Source: Methanobacterium sp. BRmetb2
GTDB lineage: Archaea; Methanobacteriota; Methanobacteria; Methanobacteriales; Methanobacteriaceae
Reading direction: 5' to 3'
Assembly: GCA_003491285.1 (NCBI GenBank)
Contig: CP022705.1
Span: 1,693,501-1,757,500, forward strand
DNA: 64,000 nt
In this document: positions 26,957 through 35,284 of the stretch, in pieces
How the letters are laid out: every line of letters begins with the position of its first letter
How positions within the stretch are numbered: the stretch's first letter is position 1
Program-made: the position numbers and the translations under genes
The notes under the pieces: generated by a model
Told to the model about the DNA's origin: nothing
The model's input: the letters and a program-made list of their open reading frames with translations, nothing else
The model's database searches: none

Positions 26957-29089
26957 ATGGAAAAAAGGGACATTATAACAATATTATCAATTATAATTGT
27001 TATTTATTTTATTGGATTTATTCCTAGAATCATATCTACAGATTTACTTGGAATTTCTAACTCTGATAACTCTTATTTCCAAGATGAACATGGCCTTCCT
27101 TACATGTATGAAATAGATTCTTACTACAATTATCGTTTAGCTGATAATTATTTGAATAATGGAATCATGGGGGATATTATTCTAAATGGCAAAGAATGGG
27201 ATTTGAAATCATATTACCCTCCTGGTAGAGTTGTGGATTATCCTCCCCTAATTGTATTTTTAGTTATTTTTATCTACCAGATTGTAAACTTGGTTAGTGC
27301 AACACCATTAATTATTATATGCTTTTGGATCCCAGCATTTATTGCACCTATTTCTGGAATAATAGCTTATTTAATTGTAAGAAAATTTACTAATGATTGG
27401 GGGGCACTGAGCGCAGGAATCTTAACAGTTCTATCCCCTTTTTACTTTGTTAGAACAGTTCCGGGTTGGTTTGATACTGATTTTTTCACTGTTTTTTTTC
27501 CATTGTTAATTACATATCTCCTTTTTGAGGCAGTTCTAACTGATAATAAGAGAAAAAGTATACTATTTTCTAGTTTAGCAGCAATTTCCATCTTGACATT
27601 CGCTTTTTCATGGAAAGGCTGGTTTTTTATGTTATGCATAATATTTTTTGCATTTTTAACCTATATTATTGCACAGAAGTTCATGAATGAGAAAATAAAT
27701 AACATTTATTATATTTTTATTATATTATTAATAAGTGTACCCCTATTTTTAATCTTCAAGGGAATTTCAATTTTAGATTTTATTCCATTTAATTTTTTAA
27801 ATATATTTGACAATTCGTCTGCATGGCCTAGTATTTATTCATCAGTATCGGAACTTAAAAAATTTTCAATATTAAAAATAATATCTTTAATTGGGATTAC
27901 TTTATTTGTTTCAGGGCTAATTGGAATGATTTTACTATTTATAAATTTTATACATAAAAATCTTTTAACTAAATTTTTGAGGAATATGAATCTATTTATT
28001 TATCTTTTACTTTTAATATGGATAGCTATGGCTGCTTATTTTATCACAATGGGTAATAGATTTATTTTAATGATAATCCCCCCATTAATTATCAGTGCTG
28101 GAATATTTATAGGATTGTTTGTAGATTGTTTGTACAATTTAAAAAATAATGAAAAATTGGGTAAGATACTTTCTATATTTTTCATATTCATAATTATTTT
28201 ACCTCCAATTATTGATCCTTATGGGAATTTAGTTTTAGATCCTTTTTTAAATGATGATTTAGTTGATGCTGCAAACTGGATAAGATCTAATACCACTTTG
28301 GATACAGTGGTTATTTCTGAATGGAGTTATGGATACTTTTTCCCAGTTTATGCCAATAGGGCAGTTACCATCGACGGAGGATCCCAGAATAGTCCAAGAG
28401 AATATTGGGTTTGTAGGGCTTTTTGTGTGGGTGATGATTTGTCTGGGGGTATTTTTAGGATGCTTAGTTCCAGTGGTGATGAGGCGTGGTTGGTTTTGGA
28501 TGGGTATACGGGTAATACTTCTAAGAGTGTGGAGGTTTTGAATAGTGTTTTGGGTTTGGATCGGGATGAGGCGTTGGTTGTTTTGCAGGGGGATTATGGT
28601 TTTAGTTTGGTGGAATCGGAGCGGATTTTGAGTTTTACTCATCCTTCTAGTCCTAATCCTTTTGTTGTTGTTACTACGGATAGGATGTTGGATAGTGGGT
28701 ATTGGAATTTTTATTATGGTGAATGGGATTTTAATAAAGGTGTTGGTGGTAATTTCACTTATTCTGTTGGTGATCTTTTTGTGGATAAAAAATTTGTAAA
28801 TAGTAGTAATGGTTTTGTCTGGGATAAAGGGAATGATGAGGTTTTTTGGAATGGATTGGAACCTTATTGTTTGGTTGTTGTGGATGATGGTGTGGTGAAT
28901 AAGCGTTATCTAAATAATAGTAGTGATTTTTGTGTTTTTATGGTTATGGATTGGGATAAGTGTGTTGTTGTGGATAAAAGGTTTGAGAATTCGGTTTTTA
29001 CAAAATTGGTAATTGAAAGAGTTAATACATCCAATTTTAAGATAAAATACAAAAATAAAAAAGTAACAATATGGGAATTTAAAAAATGA
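26957..29089 (+). CDS. aglB: STT3/AglB-type oligosaccharyltransferase, copy 1
   Basis: Transfers a lipid-linked glycan to Asn in secreted proteins. About 710 residues from ATG 26957 (an upstream in-frame start at 26867 would add 30). Thirteen or so spans cover about 10-440. The donor-site acidic loop is YMYEIDSYYNYR, and a second acidic motif FDTDFF follows. The WWDYG region reads EWSYG (28319-28333). The last 225 residues are the soluble domain, encoded from 28403 by DNA almost identical to the next gene. Different N-terminal two-thirds. A short loop (about 17 residues) separates WWDYG from the repeated part. Confidence 0.9.
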   Translation: MEKRDIITILSIIIVIYFIGFIPRIISTDLLGISNSDNSYFQDEHGLPYMYEIDSYYNYRLADNYLNNGIMGDIILNGKEWDLKSYYPPGRVVDYPPLIVFLVIFIYQIVNLVSATPLIIICFWIPAFIAPISGIIAYLIVRKFTNDWGALSAGILTVLSPFYFVRTVPGWFDTDFFTVFFPLLITYLLFEAVLTDNKRKSILFSSLAAISILTFAFSWKGWFFMLCIIFFAFLTYIIAQKFMNEKINNIYYIFIILLISVPLFLIFKGISILDFIPFNFLNIFDNSSAWPSIYSSVSELKKFSILKIISLIGITLFVSGLIGMILLFINFIHKNLLTKFLRNMNLFIYLLLLIWIAMAAYFITMGNRFILMIIPPLIISAGIFIGLFVDCLYNLKNNEKLGKILSIFFIFIIILPPIIDPYGNLVLDPFLNDDLVDAANWIRSNTTLDTVVISEWSYGYFFPVYANRAVTIDGGSQNSPREYWVCRAFCVGDDLSGGIFRMLSSSGDEAWLVLDGYTGNTSKSVEVLNSVLGLDRDEALVVLQGDYGFSLVESERILSFTHPSSPNPFVVVTTDRMLDSGYWNFYYGEWDFNKGVGGNFTYSVGDLFVDKKFVNSSNGFVWDKGNDEVFWNGLEPYCLVVVDDGVVNKRYLNNSSDFCVFMVMDWDKCVVVDKRFENSVFTKLVIERVNTSNFKIKYKNKKVTIWEFKK
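28403..29077 (+). repeat. Direct repeat, copy 1 (3' end of first OST gene)
   Basis: Bases 28438-29077 (640 bp) are identical to 30741-31380; extending back to 28403 adds three mismatches. Offset is exactly 2303 bases. The segment is G- and T-rich on the coding strand, unlike the flanks. Confidence 0.97.
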
Positions 29090-29133
29090 TAAATTAAAAT
29101 ACATTTTAAAAGTAGTGGAATGGTAAACTGAAA

Positions 29134-31395
29134 ATGTTCTCTAAAAAAATAATTAAATTTTTTGAAAATGAGTCTTTGAGGACTTTTATATTTATTTTAG
29201 TTATTTTTATGATTGGTTTTACACTTAGAGTTAATTCTACTAATCTTGAAGGCTTATCTGATGATCAAAAATCTTTTTACCAGGATGATAATGGTTTACC
29301 TTATATGTATGAATTAGATTCATATTATAACTACAGACTTACGAAAAATTATCTCGAGAATGGGTATACAGGTGATACGTTTATAGCGAGTGTAGAATGG
29401 GATTCACATTCTTATTATCCTCCGGGTGTTCCTATGGATTATCCCCCTTTAATTGTTTATATAACTGCTTTCTTTTATAAATTAATAAACATATTGGGGG
29501 AAATACCTTTACTTGTGGTTTGTTTTTGGTTACCGGTATTTATTGCTCCTATAGCAGGAATACCTGCATTTTTTCTTGTAAAAAAATTTTCAAATGAGTT
29601 GGGCGGACTTTTTGCAGGTATTTTAATTGTAACAACACCATTTTATTTTTCTAGAACCGTACCTGGTTTTTTTGATACAGATATGTTCAATATTCTTTTC
29701 CCAATTTTAATTGTATTACTCCTTTTTGAGGCATTTGATGATAATTATAAAAAAAGGATTTTTTGCACGGTTTTAGCTGCGGGGTCAATGTTCTTGTTTT
29801 CAATGGCTTGGAATGGTTGGCAGTATATATTTTATTTATTATTTGTTTTTGTTATTTCTACTATTTTATACAATGCCATCCAACGTAAATCTATTAAAAA
29901 TACTTTGCAGATATTTATAATATTTTTTACCACATCTTTACTTCTAATTTACCTTTTTAGCGGTGCTATAAATGTATATGGACTTTTTTTTGGGCCAATT
30001 GAGTTACTAAAATTAAAATTTTTTAACACTTCATGGCACCCATGGCCTAATACATATATTTCTATTGCAGAGTTGAGAAAACCATCTTTAAATGATATAG
30101 TTTTAGGTTTAGGTCCAGTTTTAGTTGGTTTAACTATTTTAGGAGCTTTATTAATCCCAATTTTTTTAAGAAAAAGAAAAATAGTGACTAATAATAAATT
30201 TCTTCTTAATAAAAAAGAAAAATTATTTTATTCCTTTGTTTTTTTATGGATTATTTTTGGAATACTGGCTCTCCAAGAAGGTGCAAGGTTTTTAATGTTT
30301 TTAATCACTCCCTTAGTGATTATTTCAAGCATAACTGTAGCTTTTGGATTTGAATTTTTTAATATCCAATCCATAAGAGAAAAATGGATCAAAAACATAT
30401 ATTTAATCTTAATTTTAGTTTTAATTACGGCAATGGTTTTCAATGTTCATAGTAATGTATCTACTTTTATTCCACGAGCTCATGATGATTTGTGGAATAG
30501 TGCTACATGGATCAATGACAATACCTCGAATAACACGGTAATAGTTTCTGCATGGGACTTAGGGCACTTGTTCACTGCTGTGGCAGATCGTCCGGTTCTG
30601 CTTGATGGTCGATCTGCATACATTGAAACTTTACCTATAAGAGGATTTTACAAAAGTACTCATTCATTTAGATTTAGTAATCTTTCACCGAGTACTGCTC
30701 GGAACTATTGGGTTTGTAGGGCTTTTTGGGAGGGTGATGGTTTGTCTGGGGGTATTTTTAGGATGCTTAGTTCCAGTGGTGATGAGGCGTGGTTGGTTTT
30801 GGATGGGTATACGGGTAATACTTCTAAGAGTGTGGAGGTTTTGAATAGTGTTTTGGGTTTGGATCGGGATGAGGCGTTGGTTGTTTTGCAGGGGGATTAT
30901 GGTTTTAGTTTGGTGGAATCGGAGCGGATTTTGAGTTTTACTCATCCTTCTAGTCCTAATCCTTTTGTTGTTGTTACTACGGATAGGATGTTGGATAGTG
31001 GGTATTGGAATTTTTATTATGGTGAATGGGATTTTAATAAAGGTGTTGGTGGTAATTTCACTTATTCTGTTGGTGATCTTTTTGTGGATAAAAAATTTGT
31101 AAATAGTAGTAATGGTTTTGTCTGGGATAAAGGGAATGATGAGGTTTTTTGGAATGGATTGGAACCTTATTGTTTGGTTGTTGTGGATGATGGTGTGGTG
31201 AATAAGCGTTATCTAAATAATAGTAGTGATTTTTGTGTTTTTATGGTTATGGATTGGGATAAGTGTGTTGTTGTGGATAAAAGGTTTGAGAATTCGGTTT
31301 TTACAAAATTGGTAATTGAAAGAGTTAATACATCCAATTTTAAGATAAAATACAAAAATAAAAAAGTAACAATATGGGAAATAAAGAATAAATAA
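29134..31395 (+). CDS. aglB: STT3/AglB-type oligosaccharyltransferase, copy 2
   Basis: 753-residue paralogue of the preceding gene, 44 bases downstream. Membrane part about 1-450, acidic loop YMYELDSYYNYR, second motif FDTDMF, catalytic-region motif AWDLG (30550-30564) in place of WWDYG, then DRPVLLDGRSAYIETLPIRGFYKSTHSF before the shared soluble domain. N-terminal region is clearly divergent from copy 1 although alignable. The C-terminal 214 residues are identical except the last few. Pilin genes begin just beyond its stop on the other strand. Confidence 0.92.
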   Translation: MFSKKIIKFFENESLRTFIFILVIFMIGFTLRVNSTNLEGLSDDQKSFYQDDNGLPYMYELDSYYNYRLTKNYLENGYTGDTFIASVEWDSHSYYPPGVPMDYPPLIVYITAFFYKLINILGEIPLLVVCFWLPVFIAPIAGIPAFFLVKKFSNELGGLFAGILIVTTPFYFSRTVPGFFDTDMFNILFPILIVLLLFEAFDDNYKKRIFCTVLAAGSMFLFSMAWNGWQYIFYLLFVFVISTILYNAIQRKSIKNTLQIFIIFFTTSLLLIYLFSGAINVYGLFFGPIELLKLKFFNTSWHPWPNTYISIAELRKPSLNDIVLGLGPVLVGLTILGALLIPIFLRKRKIVTNNKFLLNKKEKLFYSFVFLWIIFGILALQEGARFLMFLITPLVIISSITVAFGFEFFNIQSIREKWIKNIYLILILVLITAMVFNVHSNVSTFIPRAHDDLWNSATWINDNTSNNTVIVSAWDLGHLFTAVADRPVLLDGRSAYIETLPIRGFYKSTHSFRFSNLSPSTARNYWVCRAFWEGDGLSGGIFRMLSSSGDEAWLVLDGYTGNTSKSVEVLNSVLGLDRDEALVVLQGDYGFSLVESERILSFTHPSSPNPFVVVTTDRMLDSGYWNFYYGEWDFNKGVGGNFTYSVGDLFVDKKFVNSSNGFVWDKGNDEVFWNGLEPYCLVVVDDGVVNKRYLNNSSDFCVFMVMDWDKCVVVDKRFENSVFTKLVIERVNTSNFKIKYKNKKVTIWEIKNK
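30706..31380 (+). repeat. Direct repeat, copy 2 (3' end of second OST gene)
   Basis: Partner of 28403-29077. Identity ends at the codon before the final residues, where the two genes diverge (ATTTAAAAAATGA versus ATAAAGAATAAATAA), so the shared tract is confined to coding sequence. Confidence 0.97.
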
Positions 31396-31396
31396 T

Positions 31397-31573
31397 TTAC
31401 ATTTTGTTGATTGTTGAATTTCTTGCAGAGTCTATAACATCAGTTATATTTCCTGCAATTGAGCTGGATATATCAAATATATATGTTCCTGCAACTATTA
31501 CTAATACTAGTATAGCTCCAACTAATAAAATCATTTCAGCACTTATTTGAGCTTTTTCATCAATCAACATCAT
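31397..31573 (-). CDS. Class III signal peptide (DUF361-type) pilin-like protein
   Basis: About 58 residues from ATG 31573 or 31570. The start MLIDEKAQISAEMILL has the class III pattern: a charged segment, A-Q processing site, Glu at +5, then a hydrophobic stretch (about 16-36), as in pilins cleaved by the EppA-type prepilin peptidase. The mature part is short (SSSIAGNITDVIDSARN), with a potential glycosylation sequon N-I-T and N-S-T. It is 23 bases after the next pilin gene, so cotranscribed. Confidence 0.75.
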   Translation of the reverse strand: MMLIDEKAQISAEMILLVGAILVLVIVAGTYIFDISSSIAGNITDVIDSARNSTINKM

Positions 31574-31595
31574 ATTCCCATATAATTTAAAGGTT

Positions 31596-31778
31596 TTATG
31601 TTCTGTTACTACTAACAGTCTCTCTGACATTAGTTATATCTTCGTTAACATCTAAATCTTGTCCGGTGAAGTAGGTTTGATATATTAACAATGCAGCGAT
31701 TGCAATAACAATTACACCACCAAACAATAAGATATATTCTGCTGCTCCTTGTCCACTTTCGTCTTTTAAAAACTTCAT
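31596..31778 (-). CDS. Class III signal peptide pilin
   Basis: 60-residue precursor: MKFLKDESGQGAAEYILLF gives the K/E-G-Q-x-A-x-E processing pattern, cleaved before Q, followed by a helix GGVIVIAIAALLIYQTYF. ATG 31778 has a GGAGGTGA ribosome site. Close paralogue of the gene at 32592-32789. Probably the main subunit of an adhesion pilus or a minor pilin. Its mature tail has NVRETVSSNRT. Confidence 0.85.
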   Translation of the reverse strand: MKFLKDESGQGAAEYILLFGGVIVIAIAALLIYQTYFTGQDLDVNEDITNVRETVSSNRT

Positions 31779-32001
31779 ACTTTTCACCTCCATTTATTGT
31801 ATTTAATTATTGTTTTAATATTATATAAATATACCTTGTGTAGAATCAAGTTTGATTTATTAGCTTTTTTATCCATAAGTTATAGGTTTTACTTCGTTAT
31901 CTTAAAACTTTTTATTAACATATTATTTTCATCACAAGTACATTAATTATTAATAGTGTATTTGTGCATATTATCACATATAATAAATAAAAGTGTTTTA
32001 C

Positions 32002-32580
32002 ATGCCCAAAAAATCTAACTTAAAAAATATAGTGCAAGAGCTACTGGAAGATAAGAATTTATCAAAGAAAGAGATAACTTCAGAACTTAAAGAAGTTTAT
32101 AACAAAAATTTTTCCGATAAAACGCTTAATGAAGTGTTAGTGAAACTTTTAAGAGATGAAAAAATAGATGTAGTTGGATATGATTTGAGCATATATGGTG
32201 GTATGAAAAGGGTTCAATCCTTAAAACCAGATGGAATGATTTTTGGCTCCCTTAAAATTGAACAGATTCAAATAGAGATATTATTTAAGAAATTGGAGTC
32301 TGAAAATATTGGAACTGTTAAAAAAGCTCATTCTAAACTTAAAAAAATTTTCTGTAGACGCTTAAAAAGTTTAAAACAAAAAAATTATCTGGAAAAATAC
32401 GATATTAAGATTAATAATACTATTTTTGATGACGTCATTCATTATATTAATTCTCAAGAGTTAGAACAGAAAAGAACTTTAAAAGAAAAATTTATCTGGG
32501 CTTTAGCTAATAAAGAAGATTCTAGTAAATTATTAACTCAAATAATCCAGCTATCACAATTATATTCTCAAAACAAATAA
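32002..32580 (+). CDS. Putative winged-helix protein in the pilin locus
   Basis: About 192 residues; not recognised as a known family. N-terminal 65 residues look like a winged helix (SNLKNIVQELLEDKNLSKKEITSELKEVY...LNEVLVKLLRDEKIDVVGYD), and the rest is Lys-rich and helical with LKSLKQKNYLEKYDIK. No membrane span. It lies between two pilin transcription units and is read opposite to both, so a regulatory role is an inference. Start ATG 32002; GTG 31993 is an alternative. Confidence 0.6.
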   Translation: MPKKSNLKNIVQELLEDKNLSKKEITSELKEVYNKNFSDKTLNEVLVKLLRDEKIDVVGYDLSIYGGMKRVQSLKPDGMIFGSLKIEQIQIEILFKKLESENIGTVKKAHSKLKKIFCRRLKSLKQKNYLEKYDIKINNTIFDDVIHYINSQELEQKRTLKEKFIWALANKEDSSKLLTQIIQLSQLYSQNK

Positions 32581-32591
32581 TTATAATTTAT

Positions 32592-32789
32592 TTATCCACC
32601 ATTATTGGTTGCACTTTCTGATACATTAGCTCTAACAATATTCAAATCTTCCTGTGTGTTGTAAGGACTTCTACCAACAAAATAACTATTATATATCAAT
32701 AAAACTGCAATTGCAATTACGATCACACCACCAAATAATAATATATATTCGGCTGCGCCTTGTCCCTTCTCATCTTCTAAAATTTTCAT
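32592..32789 (-). CDS. Class III signal peptide pilin, paralogue
   Basis: 65-residue precursor MKILEDEKGQGAAEYILLF, followed by the same hydrophobic helix (GGVIVIAIAVLLIYNSYF) as the 31596-31778 protein and a mature tail with VSESATNNGG. Processing before Gln10 is expected. The convergent regulator gene ends 11 bases before its 3' end. Two similar pilins, plus one divergent, suggest a heteropolymeric pilus. Confidence 0.85.
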   Translation of the reverse strand: MKILEDEKGQGAAEYILLFGGVIVIAIAVLLIYNSYFVGRSPYNTQEDLNIVRANVSESATNNGG

Positions 32790-33113
32790 TTTGAAACCCC
32801 AAAAAATATTATTAACTTATATTATAACAATTTATTAGTATGAACTATCTTTTATATTCTTCGATACTTTTTCCGGCAATTTTTCCAGTGAAAGCTATAA
32901 TAAAAAATCAAAATCCTCTTTTTTAATGTGATAAAGATGGAATATAGTAAAATTCACAAAATGTATAAATATTATATTATTTAAAATTGAATTATATAAA
33001 AAAGGGATTTTTTGAAGAATTTTTAACTGGATAAGCATTTTAGCTTTTATTTCTAAAATTTTTATCTAAAAAAATTTAAATAATAAAAGTTAATATAACA
33101 TTGGAGGCATCAG
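32790..33113. other. Intergenic region, A/T-rich
   Basis: 324 bases between the divergent pilin and the membrane-anchored protein gene. It holds A/T-rich TATA-like stretches (for example TATAAATATTATAT near 32961-32974) but no open frame or structured RNA that I can support. Confidence 0.5.
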
Positions 33114-34484
33114 ATGATCAATTTAATCATTACAATATTCGGGGCGTTGTTGATTGTTGCGGGAATTTATGCTATGACTTTTGGTTTTGGTACTCCACCT
33201 AATTTTTTGTTTTTCTTTTTAGGACTGTGTGCTGCTGTTCTAGGATTTATGTTATTGATTATCTTCGGGTCTAATGTTAATTTATCCCAGTTAAAAGTAC
33301 CAAAAAGTGCAAAAACGGATAAGAAATCAGTTAAAAAAGTTGCAAGAAAATCCTCTAAAAGTGCAGAGCGTGTAAAAGAAGAAATTCAGGCAAAAAACAA
33401 GGTTAAAGCCCGGATTAAAGAGAAAGAAGAAGTTAAGACTAAAATAAAAGAACAGATTAAAACTGAAACTGCTGTTAAAGAGAAGGTTCCAAAAATGGAT
33501 AAAAAATCTGTTAAACCTGAATCTGTTAAACTTCCAGAACAGGTTAAAGAAAAACCTAAAAAGAAACCATTAATAGATTTGTCACGATTAAGAGGTTCAA
33601 AAAAACCAGAAGACGTTAAAAAAGAATCTGACAAAAAACCTGTAAGAAAGGAGATGGAACCTGTCCAAGTAGGGGATAAACCGGTTAAGAAAGAGGTTAA
33701 ACCGGCCAAAGCTGAGGATAAATCTGATGCAAAAAAAGTTGAACCTGTTAAAGTTGGGGAAAAATCTTTTGTAAAAGAGGTTAAAGCTACGAAAGCTGAA
33801 GATAAATCTACTACTGCTACAGACAAACCTAAAACATCTAAAAAGCCTAAAATAGTTCCTGGACAAAAATTAAAACCTATAACACCTGTTCCTAAGGATA
33901 CGGATAAAGATGATGAACATTATGTGAAAGAAAGGCTGGATAAATTAAAACAAAATTACATTGAAAATGTTAATGATGTAGAAGATCTCATCGAAGAAAG
34001 ATTAGAATCATTCCGGGGAACTTTAAATAAGATAAAATCTGAGTCCAAGGAACCTAATATAATATGGTCTTTTGATGCTGCAGATGTTCAGGATGCTATG
34101 AAGGAAACTATTTTAAAGGCAGAAAATAAGATAATAATGATGTATCCGTGGGTTAGAAATATCGATGTGGGAATTTTAAAGAAATTTATGGATACCGACA
34201 GTAAAATGATTATCCAGGAGGCCAGCCTTGACGACGACGCCTCTGTAGAACTAATTAAAGTATTACAGGAAAATAATGTTAAAATAAGAACCATGCCCCA
34301 TGTACACACTGTTGCAGTGGTCTCAGACGATACCAATGGACTCATAATTTCTACTGATCCTATATACGAGAGTTTTGAGGTTGGAGTAATTTATAAAGAC
34401 AAAAATTCCATCTCTGAGATTGAAAAATTATTCGGTGAAGCATGGGAGTTATCTACTGATGTAACCTTGGAGGAAACTACTTGA
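33114..34484 (+). CDS. Membrane-anchored protein with Lys/Glu/Val-rich linker and TrmB-like C-terminal domain
   Basis: 456 residues in three parts. Two hydrophobic spans at about 3-20 and 28-50; a charged, probably disordered linker (about 60-260) with a roughly 24-residue repeat (EPVQVGDKPVKKEVKPAKAE, then EPVKVGEKSFVKEVKATKAE); and a globular domain about 270-456 with AENKIIMMYPWVRNIDVG and VRTMPHVHTV-like text, resembling the phospholipase D-like sensor domain of TrmB regulators. No HTH seen. Overlaps the next gene by 4 bases. Function unknown. Confidence 0.65.
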   Translation: MINLIITIFGALLIVAGIYAMTFGFGTPPNFLFFFLGLCAAVLGFMLLIIFGSNVNLSQLKVPKSAKTDKKSVKKVARKSSKSAERVKEEIQAKNKVKARIKEKEEVKTKIKEQIKTETAVKEKVPKMDKKSVKPESVKLPEQVKEKPKKKPLIDLSRLRGSKKPEDVKKESDKKPVRKEMEPVQVGDKPVKKEVKPAKAEDKSDAKKVEPVKVGEKSFVKEVKATKAEDKSTTATDKPKTSKKPKIVPGQKLKPITPVPKDTDKDDEHYVKERLDKLKQNYIENVNDVEDLIEERLESFRGTLNKIKSESKEPNIIWSFDAADVQDAMKETILKAENKIIMMYPWVRNIDVGILKKFMDTDSKMIIQEASLDDDASVELIKVLQENNVKIRTMPHVHTVAVVSDDTNGLIISTDPIYESFEVGVIYKDKNSISEIEKLFGEAWELSTDVTLEETT

Positions 34485-35179
34485 AATTAAGATGGTTGGG
34501 ACACTCAGCATTTGAACTAGAAACCGAAGAAAAACTGCGAATATTAATCGATCCATTTATAAGCAACAATCCCTCATGTCCAGTACCTGTAGAGGAACTT
34601 AAAGCAGATGTCATAATGGTGACTCATGGACATGCAGATCATTTTGGAGATACCATGGAAATTGCCAATCGCACCGGCGCAGTGGTGATTGGAAATCATG
34701 AAATTTCAGTTTATCTTTCTAAACAGGGCTTTGATACCATTGGAATGAATATTGGTGGAAGCATAAGTATCTACAATCTCAAAATAACCATGGTTAACGC
34801 CCAACATTCTTCGGGCATGGATTTCATCGAAGAAATGGGTCCTGGTGGAAGTGCAACTGGCTACATAATCCAACTGGAAAATGGTCAAAAAATTTATCAT
34901 GCTGGAGACACGGGACTCTTTGGTGACATGAAAACCATTATTGGAGGTATATATAAACCAGATATGGCTCTTTTACCTATTGGAGATACTTATACCATGG
35001 GACCAGAAACTGCAGCTCTTGCAGTAGAATGGATTAATCCCAAAACAGTAGTGCCCATTCATTATAATACCTTTCCAGTAATCAAACAAGATCCTGAAGA
35101 ATTTGTGGAAAGGGTACATGTAAAAAATCCAGAAGTTAAAGTAGTGATACTGGAACCTAATCAATCCTACCATGAATGA
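34481..35179 (+). CDS. Metallo-beta-lactamase fold hydrolase, UPF0173 family
   Basis: 232-residue metal-dependent hydrolase. Core motif VTHGHADHFGDT near residue 47 supplies the metal ligands HxHxDH; others are GNHEISVY, NAQHSSG, YHAGDTGLFGD, and IPIHYNTFP-like text near 190. TTG start with GGAGGA upstream, overlapping the previous stop (TTGA), so translationally coupled. Substrate unknown. Confidence 0.87.
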   Translation: MKLRWLGHSAFELETEEKLRILIDPFISNNPSCPVPVEELKADVIMVTHGHADHFGDTMEIANRTGAVVIGNHEISVYLSKQGFDTIGMNIGGSISIYNLKITMVNAQHSSGMDFIEEMGPGGSATGYIIQLENGQKIYHAGDTGLFGDMKTIIGGIYKPDMALLPIGDTYTMGPETAALAVEWINPKTVVPIHYNTFPVIKQDPEEFVERVHVKNPEVKVVILEPNQSYHE

Positions 35180-35284
35180 TTTTACATTATTCTAAATAAT
35201 TACAATTATATACAAGGAATCAAGATATCTTTAATAAATATAATAATAAATTTTAATCAGTTAAAGAAGATAAAAGTGGTGAAT

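Noticed and set aside
28259..28642. Open frame of 127 codons on the minus strand inside the first OST gene, and a similar one at 30685-30945
   Set aside because: Shadow of the G/T-rich coding strand, which lacks stops in the complement; both copies arise simply because the DNA is duplicated.
25594..33000. Mobile element as the cause of the OST duplication
   Set aside because: No transposase, inverted repeats, target duplication or integrase; identity begins and ends inside coding sequence, which fits gene conversion better.
33386..33866. Two minus-strand frames opposite the Lys-rich linker of the membrane-anchored protein
   Set aside because: Phe/Ser-rich complement of the linker repeats, not supported by any start signal.
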